This document shows positions 53,549 to 62,349 of a stretch of DNA of 64,000 bases, piece by piece; within the stretch, counting starts at the first letter, position 1, and the number at the start of each line of letters is the position of its first letter. The notes under the pieces are model-generated. The model worked only from the letters and a program-made list of their open reading frames with translations, did no database searches and was not told the origin of the DNA. The stretch is from Saprospirales bacterium (GTDB lineage Bacteria; Bacteroidota; Bacteroidia; Chitinophagales; Saprospiraceae), in contig JADJBL010000014.1 of the NCBI GenBank assembly GCA_016703765.1, forward strand, positions 62,001 through 126,000, in the 5' to 3' direction. Made by a program: the position numbers and the translations under genes.

Positions 53549-56365
53549 TTACTCCACGACTACAATCCGCTCGGTCTTGGTAAACGAGTTGGTCTTCAAC
53601 ACGACCAGGTAAATACCACCGGGCATCGAACTGGCGTCCAACACCTGGGTATGGGAACCGGCCTGCATGCTACCCGAAAGCAGCGACGCGGCGAGTTGTC
53701 CGCGGGTATTCATGACATATAGGCGCACATGGCCCGCTTCCGGCAGCTCGAACTGAATTTCTCCAACCGTGCGGGTGGGGTTTGGGAAAACCTTTAGCCT
53801 GCCGGTCCCGGCGATATTGGAGGAAGTCTGGGTTTGATTCAAAAGCTGGTTTGCTTTTTCCTCCAGCGTCCAGGGCCCCTTGAGCATTTCCGTCTCCTCT
53901 TCGCCCGCAAACATCATTCCGGGGGTGCAGTCCTTTATGAGCGCCCAGAAATTGGAACCGCGCTCCGCCGTAAAATCGGGAAGCATTTCGACGTATTCGC
54001 CGGCGTGGAAGATGACCGTGCTTCCCGAAGCAACCGTGCCGTCGGAAGAGACAAATTCACTGGCCATGTACAAGCCGGAGGGTATATTGCCCGGAACGTT
54101 CAGGCTCACCTGACAGCTATCCCGCAGGTGGAAGTAGTCGGTGGTGTACATGCCACGGCCATGGGTGGCCGCTGCAATCACCTTGTCGGAGGTCCGTGCG
54201 CGAAGCATGTCGATCCTGGCGTTAGCTAATCCGAATTCATTGGTGGGATACCAGACTGTATTGTTCCCATCGAGGTCTTTGGTGTACCAGACACCCAACT
54301 CCGTAGCAATCATGGCTTTGTCGGTTTCCCCCGGCCAAAGAATGATCCAGCGGACCGGCATGTCGGGCAGGTCGCCTTCGACCGATACCCAGGTGGTTCC
54401 GCCATCGGGGGTCTCCCAGATGCTGTTGGTACCGTAATTGCTCAGGGTGATCAGGATATGGGCTTCATTTGTATTGTCTACTGCGATGGAGGACATCCAA
54501 CCACCTGTCGGAGTATTGTTCATGAAGGTGGCATTGGCCATGCCCGCCTGGTCGGCGTTGTCGACCATAAACAAATTCCCATTGGTGGTGCCCATATAGA
54601 CCCGGTTTGCCGTACTCGGGGAAACGGCAAAGGCGCTTACTCTGGCGCCTGCAAAGGCCGGAATGGTATCACTCACATTGGTGTTGGCGCCTCCCACATC
54701 GCTGACGCGCCCAAATCGTCCCCCCGAATCGGAGTAATATAGGATGTTTGCAGCGTGGTCGTATTCTGCCGGTGTAATGAAAATGCGCGGATCGGAGCCC
54801 GGCACGATGTTGCTGAAGGTACCTCCTCCGTCGGTGGACACATTGAAGGAACCATCCTGGGTAGACGCGATCTGGATGGCGGGGTTATCCTCGTCGATAA
54901 AGGCCCAGCCGCCGTCGCAACAACACAAGACGCAGGAAGTGGTGCTCAGGCCCGGGTTAGTGAATTTCGGGGTGGCATTATCCTGCGTGCCGCCCAGCAT
55001 GTAGTTCGACCCGGAGTTGGGGTGCATGGCTACGGCGTAGAATTGGGTAACGTTGTAGCTGTTATTCTTGTCGGTAAAAGTGGGCGATCCGGCCGATCCA
55101 TCGTAGGATTTGTACATCCCGCCGTCATTCCCGAAAAGAATTTGATCGGAATCGCCCGGGTAGTACACGATGGCGTGGTGGTCCGTGTGAATGGATCCGC
55201 CACCGAATCCGGCCCAGGTCATACCTGCGTCGGCAGACAGGTTCATACTCACCCCACCGGCCCAAAGCCGGTTTTCGTCGTTGGGGTCCACGGCCAGGAT
55301 AAGGTCGTACCAGGCCTGGGCTCCGAACCCTCCGGGACAGTTGGTCGGGTTCCAGTTTGCACCGGCATTGGTCGTCTGAAAAACGGACAGACATCCGCCG
55401 CTGTTGGCGGTGGTGGTGTCGGCATAAATGACGTAAACCGTATTGGCATTGCTGGGTGCGCAGGCCAGTTCGATGCGGCCGTAATTCGCGCTGGGAAGCC
55501 CCGTGTTCACTGCGTTCCATGTGGTCCCACCGTCGGGGGAGCGAAACACATCGTCGGCGAACGTGGCGGCGTACATATCTCCGTTGGCTGCCAGTTCGAG
55601 GTCCGTCACGAAATTGTTATTGGCAAAGGTGCCGTTGGCAAGCAGAACAGGCCAGGTATTGGTCAAGGGATTGAACCGGCGCAGGCCGCCGGTGGTGGCG
55701 GCGAAAAGGGCGCCGTTGTTGTCCACGATCAATTTGGCGACGCAGGGCTCATTGCCCCCGGGGTTCATCGGCGCCATGCGGTTCCAGTTGGCGCCGGCGT
55801 CGGTCGAAATCCAGACCCCAAGGCCTCTGACGGCATCCTGATTGCCCCAGCACTCGCCCGTTCCGAAGTACAGGGTATTGGTGTTGGTGGGATCCTGGAC
55901 AATGCTGGAAAGCGCCAGGTTTTGGAACAGGTCGTTGATGGGTACCCAGGTCGGAGCGCCGGCGTCGATGTTGTTGGTTCGCCAGAGCCCTCCGGCTACG
56001 CCGCCGGCCCAGATGGTCTGTCCGCTGGGATCGTTGGCGTCGATGAGCACGCCACGGGTGCGGCCGCCCACGTTGGTAGGGCCTCTTTCGGCCCAGAAGA
56101 TCGGCAGATCGTCCGACCCGCGCTCGGCGCGTTTGGCCTGCGCAATTTCGTAGGCCTCGAGCAAGCGTTCTTTGGGAACGGCGTTGAGCGCGGGGTCGCG
56201 GGTCATGAGAAATTCCTGCATAAATCTGCCCTCGATCATTTGCGACAGGGGCAGCTTTTTAGTCGCATCCGGCGAACGACCTCCCCGTTCTGCAAGGAGG
56301 CTGAGCCCAATGAGGACGGCCAGGCCGGTCAAAAGGGCTATGAGTTGGAAGATTGTGTTTTTCAT
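53549..56365 (-). CDS. Large T9SS-exported BNR/sortilin-like propeller protein
   Basis: 938 residues. Signal peptide with hydrophobic ALLTGLAVLIGLSLLA. After a helical N-terminal stretch (RFMQEFLMTRDPALNAVPKERLLEAYEIAQAKRA) it becomes a chain of beta-propeller blades with Asp-box-like units: STDAGANWNRM, SPDGGTTWNAV, QTTNAGANWN, SADAGMTWAGF, STDGGGTFSN, TPDGGTTWVS. The WGN and GGTQDNATPKF segments are typical of Bacteroidota VPS10/BNR proteins. The last 80 residues (LKVFPNPTRTVGEIQF, MPGGIYLVVLKTN) are a T9SS sorting domain. Downstream of the fibre-like gene on the same strand (28 nt), so likely co-transcribed. Confidence 0.9.
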   Translation of the reverse strand: MKNTIFQLIALLTGLAVLIGLSLLAERGGRSPDATKKLPLSQMIEGRFMQEFLMTRDPALNAVPKERLLEAYEIAQAKRAERGSDDLPIFWAERGPTNVGGRTRGVLIDANDPSGQTIWAGGVAGGLWRTNNIDAGAPTWVPINDLFQNLALSSIVQDPTNTNTLYFGTGECWGNQDAVRGLGVWISTDAGANWNRMAPMNPGGNEPCVAKLIVDNNGALFAATTGGLRRFNPLTNTWPVLLANGTFANNNFVTDLELAANGDMYAATFADDVFRSPDGGTTWNAVNTGLPSANYGRIELACAPSNANTVYVIYADTTTANSGGCLSVFQTTNAGANWNPTNCPGGFGAQAWYDLILAVDPNDENRLWAGGVSMNLSADAGMTWAGFGGGSIHTDHHAIVYYPGDSDQILFGNDGGMYKSYDGSAGSPTFTDKNNSYNVTQFYAVAMHPNSGSNYMLGGTQDNATPKFTNPGLSTTSCVLCCCDGGWAFIDEDNPAIQIASTQDGSFNVSTDGGGTFSNIVPGSDPRIFITPAEYDHAANILYYSDSGGRFGRVSDVGGANTNVSDTIPAFAGARVSAFAVSPSTANRVYMGTTNGNLFMVDNADQAGMANATFMNNTPTGGWMSSIAVDNTNEAHILITLSNYGTNSIWETPDGGTTWVSVEGDLPDMPVRWIILWPGETDKAMIATELGVWYTKDLDGNNTVWYPTNEFGLANARIDMLRARTSDKVIAAATHGRGMYTTDYFHLRDSCQVSLNVPGNIPSGLYMASEFVSSDGTVASGSTVIFHAGEYVEMLPDFTAERGSNFWALIKDCTPGMMFAGEEETEMLKGPWTLEEKANQLLNQTQTSSNIAGTGRLKVFPNPTRTVGEIQFELPEAGHVRLYVMNTRGQLAASLLSGSMQAGSHTQVLDASSMPGGIYLVVLKTNSFTKTERIVVVE

Positions 56366-56393
56366 CGTTTCGGCTTTTTGTTGGAAAAGGGGA

Positions 56394-57719
56394 TTAGCGC
56401 TCCAGTTTTTCGACCCTGGCTTTCAGTGCTTCATTTTCCTTTTTCAAAGCCTTCATTTCCTTGTCCATTTCGATCATGTACAAAAACAACTCCTCGATCT
56501 TTTCCTGTTGGCGGACGGTCATATCGCCTAGCTCCAATCCGTTTGCCTCCACTTCTGAAGTGGCAGGCATGCCCGGCAGGCGGCCGTTTTCGAGGATATG
56601 CTCCTCCACCGCGGGAAGGCTTACCAGATTGTGATCCTTGTTGAATACATAATCTGCCCAGCCGGTGCGAACCCGGACCTCCTCGGTCAGGATGCCGCCT
56701 GCGGCGAAGATGGTATACGTGCTCAGGTCGGAAGCGCCCAAGGAAGCCGGGGTGCTCAGGGTTCCGATCGCGAGTTTGCCTTCCCCGGTGAGCATCATCA
56801 GGTCGAGCAGACCGGCGCCCGTGTCGTCGGCGCCGCCGCGGAACATCAGGTTGCCGTCGGTTTCAAGCGATAGCTCCATGTCGAATTCCGAGCCGCTGGA
56901 GCGGTCGAATCGCATCGCGGGGGTAGTTGTATTGGACAAGGTGAGCAGGCGGTCCGGCTCGTCGGTGCCGAGGCCGAGGCGTCCTTCGTGGGTGAGGACC
57001 ATGCGGTTGGTCAGCCCTGCGCCTGTATTGTCGGCGCCGCCACGGAAGAAGAGGTTGCCGTTCGCGCCTCCGAAGAGCTCGTAATCGCGCTCGCCTGCGC
57101 CCGAGCGGTCGAGGCGAATGACAGGGGTGGTGGCGTTGGAGACGGTGAGCAATTGGTCGGGGAAGTCGGTGCCGATCCCAAGGCGGCCCTGGAAGGTCAG
57201 GACCATAAAGTTGGACAGCGCGGGACCGGTGTTGTCGGAACCTCCGCGGAAGAACAGGTTGCCGTTCGTACCTCCGAATAATTCAAAATCGCGCTCGCCG
57301 CCGTTGGAGCGGTCGAAGCGGATGACGGGAAGGTCGGGGTGGGAAACGGTGAAGAGTTGTTCGGGCAGGAAGGTATTGACACCCACATTTCCGTTGTCGC
57401 GGATGGTCATTCGCATCCGGTCGCCGGTGCGGAAGACCAGGTTGGCGGGGAAGGAGTTATTGGTGACCGGCCCGGTGATCCAGGACATGATGTTGGACCC
57501 CGTATGCCAGATCCCATCCGTTACCCGGCCTTTGAAACGGATCCAGGCCAGGGTATCGCCAGCGTTTACCGGCCCGAAGGTGTAAATGGGGTCGTAGCCG
57601 TTGTGGCGATGAAAATCCTGGATGGGTTTGGGCCCGCTGTAATTTTGGGCTTGAAGGAGCGTGGCTGTAAGAGTCAGGCAGACCAATAACGCCAATGACG
57701 TAAAAGCATTGTTTTTCAT
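56394..57719 (-). CDS. Repeat fibre-like secreted protein with C-terminal coiled coil
   Basis: 441 residues from ATG 57719 with a signal peptide (KNNAFTSLALLVCLTLTATLLQAQ). Four repeats of about 57 residues share F-T-V-S/LLTVSN, PVIRFDRSxGGERDFELFGG, NGNLFFRGG, and GRLGIGTD. The tail, KIEELFLYMIEMDKEMKALKKENEALKARVEKLER, is a coiled coil that suggests trimerisation; the repeat look is like phage tail-spike chaperone regions (S74-type) in which a C-terminal domain assists folding and then cleaves. The DYVFNKDHNLVSLPAVEEHI segment before the coil matches that S74-type pattern. Upstream of the BNR gene in a likely operon. Confidence 0.8.
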   Translation of the reverse strand: MKNNAFTSLALLVCLTLTATLLQAQNYSGPKPIQDFHRHNGYDPIYTFGPVNAGDTLAWIRFKGRVTDGIWHTGSNIMSWITGPVTNNSFPANLVFRTGDRMRMTIRDNGNVGVNTFLPEQLFTVSHPDLPVIRFDRSNGGERDFELFGGTNGNLFFRGGSDNTGPALSNFMVLTFQGRLGIGTDFPDQLLTVSNATTPVIRLDRSGAGERDYELFGGANGNLFFRGGADNTGAGLTNRMVLTHEGRLGLGTDEPDRLLTLSNTTTPAMRFDRSSGSEFDMELSLETDGNLMFRGGADDTGAGLLDLMMLTGEGKLAIGTLSTPASLGASDLSTYTIFAAGGILTEEVRVRTGWADYVFNKDHNLVSLPAVEEHILENGRLPGMPATSEVEANGLELGDMTVRQQEKIEELFLYMIEMDKEMKALKKENEALKARVEKLER

Positions 57720-58063
57720 GGTTTTGATTTTTTGAGTGAGCAAAGTGGTGTTGGGTACGGGAGGGAAAATTCGGTTTTTTGGGGCCTCCATCTTATTTAG
57801 TGTAGGATTGTGATAAGAATAAACTAAAGTTAGTTTGGCAGGAGATACTTTTTTGCCAAATTTCCAAAAACTGTCGGCTGGGAGATAAATTTTTCCGGCT
57901 AGAGCCTGTGGATATCTCCCCCTAAATGCCAGTTTATCCCTTGAAATGTAAAAAAACCTAATATTTTATTTTACCTTTTACCTCGATTTCCTCATTTAAA
58001 CTTCCGGGAAATCTGCACTATTGACAGCAACGTTAAACCACAAAACCACAAAACCAGAAAAAC
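57720..58063. other. Intergenic region (344 bp) between divergent genes
   Basis: No ORF here is convincing. It holds the promoters of two divergent genes. 57834-57860 is a 7-bp inverted repeat (TTTGGCA / TGCCAAA, 13-nt loop). 58034-58062 is a direct octamer array (AAACCACA units) that ends at the S8 peptidase ATG. The remainder is AT-richer than the coding regions. Confidence 0.7.
58034..58062. repeat. Octamer array (AAACCACA, 3-4 units) at the S8 peptidase start
   Basis: AAACCACA, AAACCACA, AAACCAGA, AAAAACATG in direct orientation, with the last unit running into ATG 58064. It may interfere with or replace a normal Shine-Dalgarno element. Confidence 0.75.
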
Positions 58064-58765
58064 ATGAAAACCCCCTTGGCTTTTCCCGCCTTGTTCGTTC
58101 TCCTGGCATGGGCAATTTTTTCTATTGCCTGCGGTCCACGAAGATTGATGATCCACCCCGGAGCCGGAAGCAAAACCTGCGCCATTTTAGTGGGGATCAA
58201 TAAATTTGATCCGGTAACCAATCAATACCAGATCGACACCATTGAGGTCCCTTACCGCTGTGACCAGGTGATCGTGAGCGGCCAGCAATCCCTGAATGTC
58301 CTATTGAAGAGCGGCTATACAATTATTGATTCCTGTAGTTGCGCCGATAGCCTTTATCTGGTAGAAAACACGGGTGTCGACCCGATCGGGATTATTGACA
58401 ACCCGCCTCCGGGCACCAAAGACAGCTCCCTGTCTTTGAATATTTTACCTTTGGATACATTCGATGTAAAATCGAGATCATTGGTTGAGGTGGATAATTA
58501 TACCAACCCAGAACCTGAGGGTGTCCGTACCGTAAAGATAGGTGTCGTAGATACCGGGGTCGAGCCCGCCGCCCCCAATTTGCTGGATTTTCTTTGGAAC
58601 AACCCTGGCCCCGAAAATGCATGCCCAGGATATCAGTTTGCCCTGCATGGCTTGGACTTGAGCAATGAAGGTGATCCTACTCCAAAGGACCTTAACGGCC
58701 ATGGGACCCACGTCAGTGGAATTGCGGCCGGTTTGTCGCCGAATTTGATATTCAATTCCGGATAG
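58064..58765 (+). CDS. S8 peptidase lipoprotein, N-terminal fragment (catalytic Asp and His)
   Basis: 234 codons from ATG 58064. MKTPLAFPALFVLLAWAIFSIAC is a lipoprotein signal with lipobox SIAC. A beta-rich region follows, with a GVDPIGIIDNPPPG stretch. The catalytic Asp is in IGVVDTGVEP and the catalytic His in DLNGHGTHVSGIAAG. After this the frame ends early (LSPNLIFNSG) because of a slip near 58727-58745; one missing base would give LSPEFDIQFRIVRLELITAKV, continuing into the next fragment. Confidence 0.82.
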   Translation: MKTPLAFPALFVLLAWAIFSIACGPRRLMIHPGAGSKTCAILVGINKFDPVTNQYQIDTIEVPYRCDQVIVSGQQSLNVLLKSGYTIIDSCSCADSLYLVENTGVDPIGIIDNPPPGTKDSSLSLNILPLDTFDVKSRSLVEVDNYTNPEPEGVRTVKIGVVDTGVEPAAPNLLDFLWNNPGPENACPGYQFALHGLDLSNEGDPTPKDLNGHGTHVSGIAAGLSPNLIFNSG

Positions 58766-58791
58766 TCAGGCTGGAACTGATCACCGCCAAG

Positions 58792-59424
58792 GTGACTGAA
58801 AATTCGAGAGATGCCATGGATCTGTTCACGGCTACTTGTGGAATTCACTACGTGCTCGACCAAGGGGCCGAGGTCATCAACCTCAGTTGGGGTTATCTGG
58901 ATACCATGATCATCGATAATAACGGGGATACGATCCGATATGTCCCCTGGGTTATGCTTGATGCCCTTAAGGAAGCCAGGGACAGTGGGGTGGTTATCGT
59001 AGCAGCCCTGGGAAATGACGGCTTGAAATTGGGGGAATACACAAAATTCTGGCCGGCGAGCTTTTCCGAAAATTGGGACAACGTCATTGCCGTTGGCGCC
59101 TCCGCCGACACCGATGGAATGAAGAGGGTTCGTTTTTCAAACTGGTATGACAAGAGTACACTTTTGGCCCCGGGAGAAAGGATTAGCAGCGTGGTCCCTT
59201 TTGTAACCAGACGGTGGAATTCCTCCAATAATTCACCTATTCCTCTGCATTTTCCGGATGGATGGGCAGATGGTAGTGGTACCTCAATGTCTGCCCCCTT
59301 TGTGACCAGGGCAGTTGCCCTCATGCTTGGGAAACGCGTGCCGACAAATGTGGCAGAAATCAAAACACGCATTCTCGGCGGGACGCCAGGTTTCGACCCC
59401 CAATCCCTGATCAATAACTGGTGA
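58792..59424 (+). CDS. S8 peptidase lipoprotein, C-terminal fragment (catalytic Ser)
   Basis: Second half of the same gene. The meaningful frame starts near 58741 (EFDIQFRIVRLELITAKV). Oxyanion-hole Asn in VVIVAALGNDGLKLG and catalytic Ser in ADGSGTSMSAPFVTRAVALML complete the subtilase triad with the first fragment. As one protein it would be about 454 residues, exported and lipid-anchored. A strong terminator lies 19 nt after its stop, so the CHAT gene that follows has its own transcript start or reads through. Confidence 0.82.
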   Translation: MTENSRDAMDLFTATCGIHYVLDQGAEVINLSWGYLDTMIIDNNGDTIRYVPWVMLDALKEARDSGVVIVAALGNDGLKLGEYTKFWPASFSENWDNVIAVGASADTDGMKRVRFSNWYDKSTLLAPGERISSVVPFVTRRWNSSNNSPIPLHFPDGWADGSGTSMSAPFVTRAVALMLGKRVPTNVAEIKTRILGGTPGFDPQSLINNW

Positions 59425-59442
59425 TATAGAATTTTTATTCAT

Positions 59443-59478
59443 AAAAGGCAGGTGGTTTCCACCTGCCTTTTTAATTTT
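59443..59478 (+). terminator. Rho-independent terminator after the S8 peptidase
   Basis: A perfect 13-bp stem (AAAAGGCAGGTGG / CCACCTGCCTTTT) with a TTT loop, followed by TTAATTTT. It separates the S8 gene from the CHAT gene, whose ATG lies 25 nt downstream. Confidence 0.9.
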
Positions 59479-59503
59479 GGAGAAGTACCTACCCCCAACC
59501 CCT

Positions 59504-61336
59504 ATGAAGAAAGCCCTGCTTTTTTTCCTCTGGATCTTATCCGCATGCAATGAAGACCGGATCGAACCTGTCGAAAAGTTGGAATCGCTTCCTCCCGTTC
59601 CCATCCTTGCCGATTCCCTGGAAGGGGAAAGGTTGTTCTCCAGGGGGAACAGTTTGATCGACAGCGCGCGCTGGGCGGATGCGGTCCTGTGCCTGGAAAA
59701 GGCCCTCCTCATCCGAAAGGCCATGCCAAAAGAATCAGATGCCAAGATCCTGGACAACTATTACCGCCTGGGCATTGCCCTGAAAGGAGCAAAAGACTAT
59801 GGCCCGGCCCTGAATTATTTGTCGGAACTGGCTGCCCTGACCGCCGCAAGTCGCTCCGATTGGTTTTTCAAAACCAGGCTTCGCATGGGCGAGGTCTATT
59901 TCGATATGAAAGAACCGGGAATAGCCCTGGATATATTAACGAAGACCTGGGAGGAGATCGAAAAAAACGGAAACTGCTCCACCTGGATCAAGACCGATAT
60001 CCTCTCCAATATCTCCTTTTGCCTCCGGGATTTGGGCAAGCTGGAGGAAGCCATTTCATGGGGGAGCAAGGCACTGCCCTGGACCGGGGTTATCGACCCC
60101 GACGAGGCTGCCCGGGTTCACATGGCCATAGGAAATGCCTGGGCGGATTCCGTGGCCAATCTAAAAGTGGACAACATATCTCAAACCCTGGACTTCCAAA
60201 GGGCCGTTGCTCATGCCGATAGCGCCAAATTTCACTATGGCAGAGCCGGGGATCGATATTTTCGCGAGGTCGTGATCCAATCCGGAAACCTCGGCGAATT
60301 ATACCGGCGAGCCGGTTTGCTGGAGGAGGCGGTTTCCGAACTGGAAAACACCTTGCATACTTTCCCCAAGGATTCGATTCCGGGAAGGACCCTTTCGCAA
60401 ATGTATGTCAACCTGGGAGAGGCCCGTTTTGATCAGGATTCCATCGCCCTGGCTTTGACCTATTTCGACAGCGCCCTGTTTTACCTGGCCTCCGAATACC
60501 AGCCTGGAAAAAACAGCCCCGTCCCTTCCCCGCACTACGAAAACCCCATTTCAGATCGCACCTTTATGGCGGCTGTCCTGAGCGATATGGCAAATGCGAC
60601 CCTTACCCGGTGTGAGAAGGAAGGCTATAAAGACCAAGCCTTAAAAGAAAGGGGGATCTCCATGTATGATTCGCTGCTGGTCCTGGTAAATGTCATGCGA
60701 GGGGGATATCTGACGGAAGAGGCGAAGCTCAATTTGGCGGAAAATATTCAAAAACCCCTTCGGCAGGCATTTCAATGGTATGGGAAACTATTGGAGGCGT
60801 ATCCGGAACTGCGGGAGGAATTGTCCGGACGCGCTTTTCATATCTCAGAACAAAGCAAGGCCTTCGCGCTTTTGGAGGCGGCGAGAAAAAACAATTACTT
60901 CGAAGCCCTGCCCAAGGATCTGGAAGGGAAGGAAAGAAAGCTGATCGGAGCCCTTTCCGATCTGGAACAGGAGATCATTCTGAACTGGGCGAACGAGGAA
61001 AGTAGAAAAAACTGGAAGAACAAAAGGCAGCGGCGATCGGAAACCTGGTCCTGTTTAAGAAGGAATTGGAAGACCGGGCGCCTTCCTATTTTTCTTTGCG
61101 ATACAAAGGGGCCGATCTCCCTGTTTCGGTCATCAGATCCGAACTGCTGGACCCCGGCCAGGCCCTGGTCGAATACTTTATCGAAGATTCCACCCTCAAT
61201 ATCTTTTTTGTCTCCGGAGAAGTTTTTCGCCTGGAAAGGACGCCCATCTCCCGGGATAGCCTGGGCTCCCTGGTCGAGCGGTTTTTATACCTCCAGGCTC
61301 ATCCCACTGCCTCCAATCAAGGGGAATTTTGTCTGA
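59504..61336 (+). CDS. TPR-CHAT protein, N-terminal fragment (signal and TPR array)
   Basis: From ATG 59504: MKKALLFFLWILSAC with lipobox SAC, then TPR helices (ADAVLCLEKALLIRKAMP, YYRLGIALKGAKDYGPALNYLSEL, LGELYRRAGLLEEAVSELENTL, and further units). Homology ends at the A6 run at 61006-61011: the frame should read RKKLEEQKAAAIGNLVLFKKEL with one more A. The downstream translation to 61336 (WKNKRQRRSETW) is noise. Such TPR arrays sense or bind proteins in regulated CHAT-protease systems. Confidence 0.85.
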   Translation: MKKALLFFLWILSACNEDRIEPVEKLESLPPVPILADSLEGERLFSRGNSLIDSARWADAVLCLEKALLIRKAMPKESDAKILDNYYRLGIALKGAKDYGPALNYLSELAALTAASRSDWFFKTRLRMGEVYFDMKEPGIALDILTKTWEEIEKNGNCSTWIKTDILSNISFCLRDLGKLEEAISWGSKALPWTGVIDPDEAARVHMAIGNAWADSVANLKVDNISQTLDFQRAVAHADSAKFHYGRAGDRYFREVVIQSGNLGELYRRAGLLEEAVSELENTLHTFPKDSIPGRTLSQMYVNLGEARFDQDSIALALTYFDSALFYLASEYQPGKNSPVPSPHYENPISDRTFMAAVLSDMANATLTRCEKEGYKDQALKERGISMYDSLLVLVNVMRGGYLTEEAKLNLAENIQKPLRQAFQWYGKLLEAYPELREELSGRAFHISEQSKAFALLEAARKNNYFEALPKDLEGKERKLIGALSDLEQEIILNWANEESRKNWKNKRQRRSETWSCLRRNWKTGRLPIFLCDTKGPISLFRSSDPNCWTPARPWSNTLSKIPPSISFLSPEKFFAWKGRPSPGIAWAPWSSGFYTSRLIPLPPIKGNFV

Positions 61337-62349
61337 CCGCTCAGGAGCTTTACCGGATTTTACTGAAACCGATTGAGGAGGAATCCATCAACCGGCTGAT
61401 CATCATTCCGGACGGTCCCCTGAACCGGCTCGCCTTCGAAGCCCTGGTCATCGATCGGGGGGATGGAAACCTGAAAAAAATTATTGCAGATTCGGGCCTC
61501 GTGCTTCACAGGTATGCTATCACCTATTGTTTTTCGGCAAACCTGCTCCAGGTGATGGCCGAAAAAAGAACCCCTTCCGGGCTCCGGAACAGGGTGGCGG
61601 TCTTTGGACCTGCATACCATTCCGCCATTGCCAAATCTTCTCATCCGCTTTTCAAATGGACGGCCTCCCTGTTGCCCATGGCCCACAACCAGCAAATACA
61701 AATGCAGGGAATCAGCGAGGGGGCGCCTTCGGATGCCTTTGGCGACAGCAGCGCTACGGTGGATAATTTCCTCGGGGCCTGCACCCAATATGCCTTTGTC
61801 CACGTGATCGCGCATGGCTTTTTGGACGAAAGAGACCCCAACCTCAGTTGTGTGGTGTTTTCGCAGAGTCGGGAAACCCTCGACGAGAATAACCTATTGA
61901 TGCTCAAAGACTTGTATTCCTCGCGGCTAAATCAGGAGCTGATCGGTTTTTCTTCCTGTAAAACCGCAAGCGGGGTGTACCGGGAAGGGGAGGGGAATAT
62001 GAGCATGGCTCGTGGCCTTGCCTATGCGGGGGTCAGGAGTTTCCTCACTACGCTGTGGGATATTCCGAACGACGGCGTGGCGCAAATGATGCCCGATTTT
62101 TACAATCGGTTACTGAACGGGTGGAACAGAAAGCCCAAAGACATAGCCCTGGCGGAAGCCAAGCGAAAATACCTGGCCGGGGCGACGCTCGATGCGCAGA
62201 TCCAGCCTTTAAACTGGTCTGGGATTGTGCTGATCGGAGCGGCAGATTATGGAACCGCTGCTACTGAATGGCGCTGGACTCTGGCCCTTGGGGTGTTTAT
62301 TTTGATCGTTCTTTTCGCCTTTCGGCTCCGCAAAAGAAAAAGGACCTAA
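61066..62349 (+). CDS. TPR-CHAT protein, C-terminal fragment (CHAT protease domain and membrane helix)
   Basis: Second part of the same gene; the meaningful frame starts near 61012. The CHAT caspase-like domain has DPGQALVEYFIEDSTLNIFFVSGE and RLIIIPDGPLNRLAFEALV; the catalytic His is in FVHVIAHGFLDERD and the Cys in LIGFSSCKTASGVYREGEGNMS, followed by ARGLAYAGVRSFLTTLWDIPND. Both catalytic residues are intact. A C-terminal membrane helix (WTLALGVFILIVLFAFRL) and KRKRT tail mean that, with the N-terminal lipid anchor, the CHAT domain probably faces the periplasm. Converges with the TPR-TM gene, overlapping by 4 nt. Confidence 0.88.
   Translation: MEDRAPSYFSLRYKGADLPVSVIRSELLDPGQALVEYFIEDSTLNIFFVSGEVFRLERTPISRDSLGSLVERFLYLQAHPTASNQGEFCLTAQELYRILLKPIEEESINRLIIIPDGPLNRLAFEALVIDRGDGNLKKIIADSGLVLHRYAITYCFSANLLQVMAEKRTPSGLRNRVAVFGPAYHSAIAKSSHPLFKWTASLLPMAHNQQIQMQGISEGAPSDAFGDSSATVDNFLGACTQYAFVHVIAHGFLDERDPNLSCVVFSQSRETLDENNLLMLKDLYSSRLNQELIGFSSCKTASGVYREGEGNMSMARGLAYAGVRSFLTTLWDIPNDGVAQMMPDFYNRLLNGWNRKPKDIALAEAKRKYLAGATLDAQIQPLNWSGIVLIGAADYGTAATEWRWTLALGVFILIVLFAFRLRKRKRT

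Noticed and set aside
54755..56644. 629-codon open frame on the plus strand opposite the BNR propeller gene
   Set aside because: It is the antisense of a repetitive, Gly/Asp/Thr-rich coding region; its translation has no family pattern, while the minus frame has Asp boxes and a T9SS tail.
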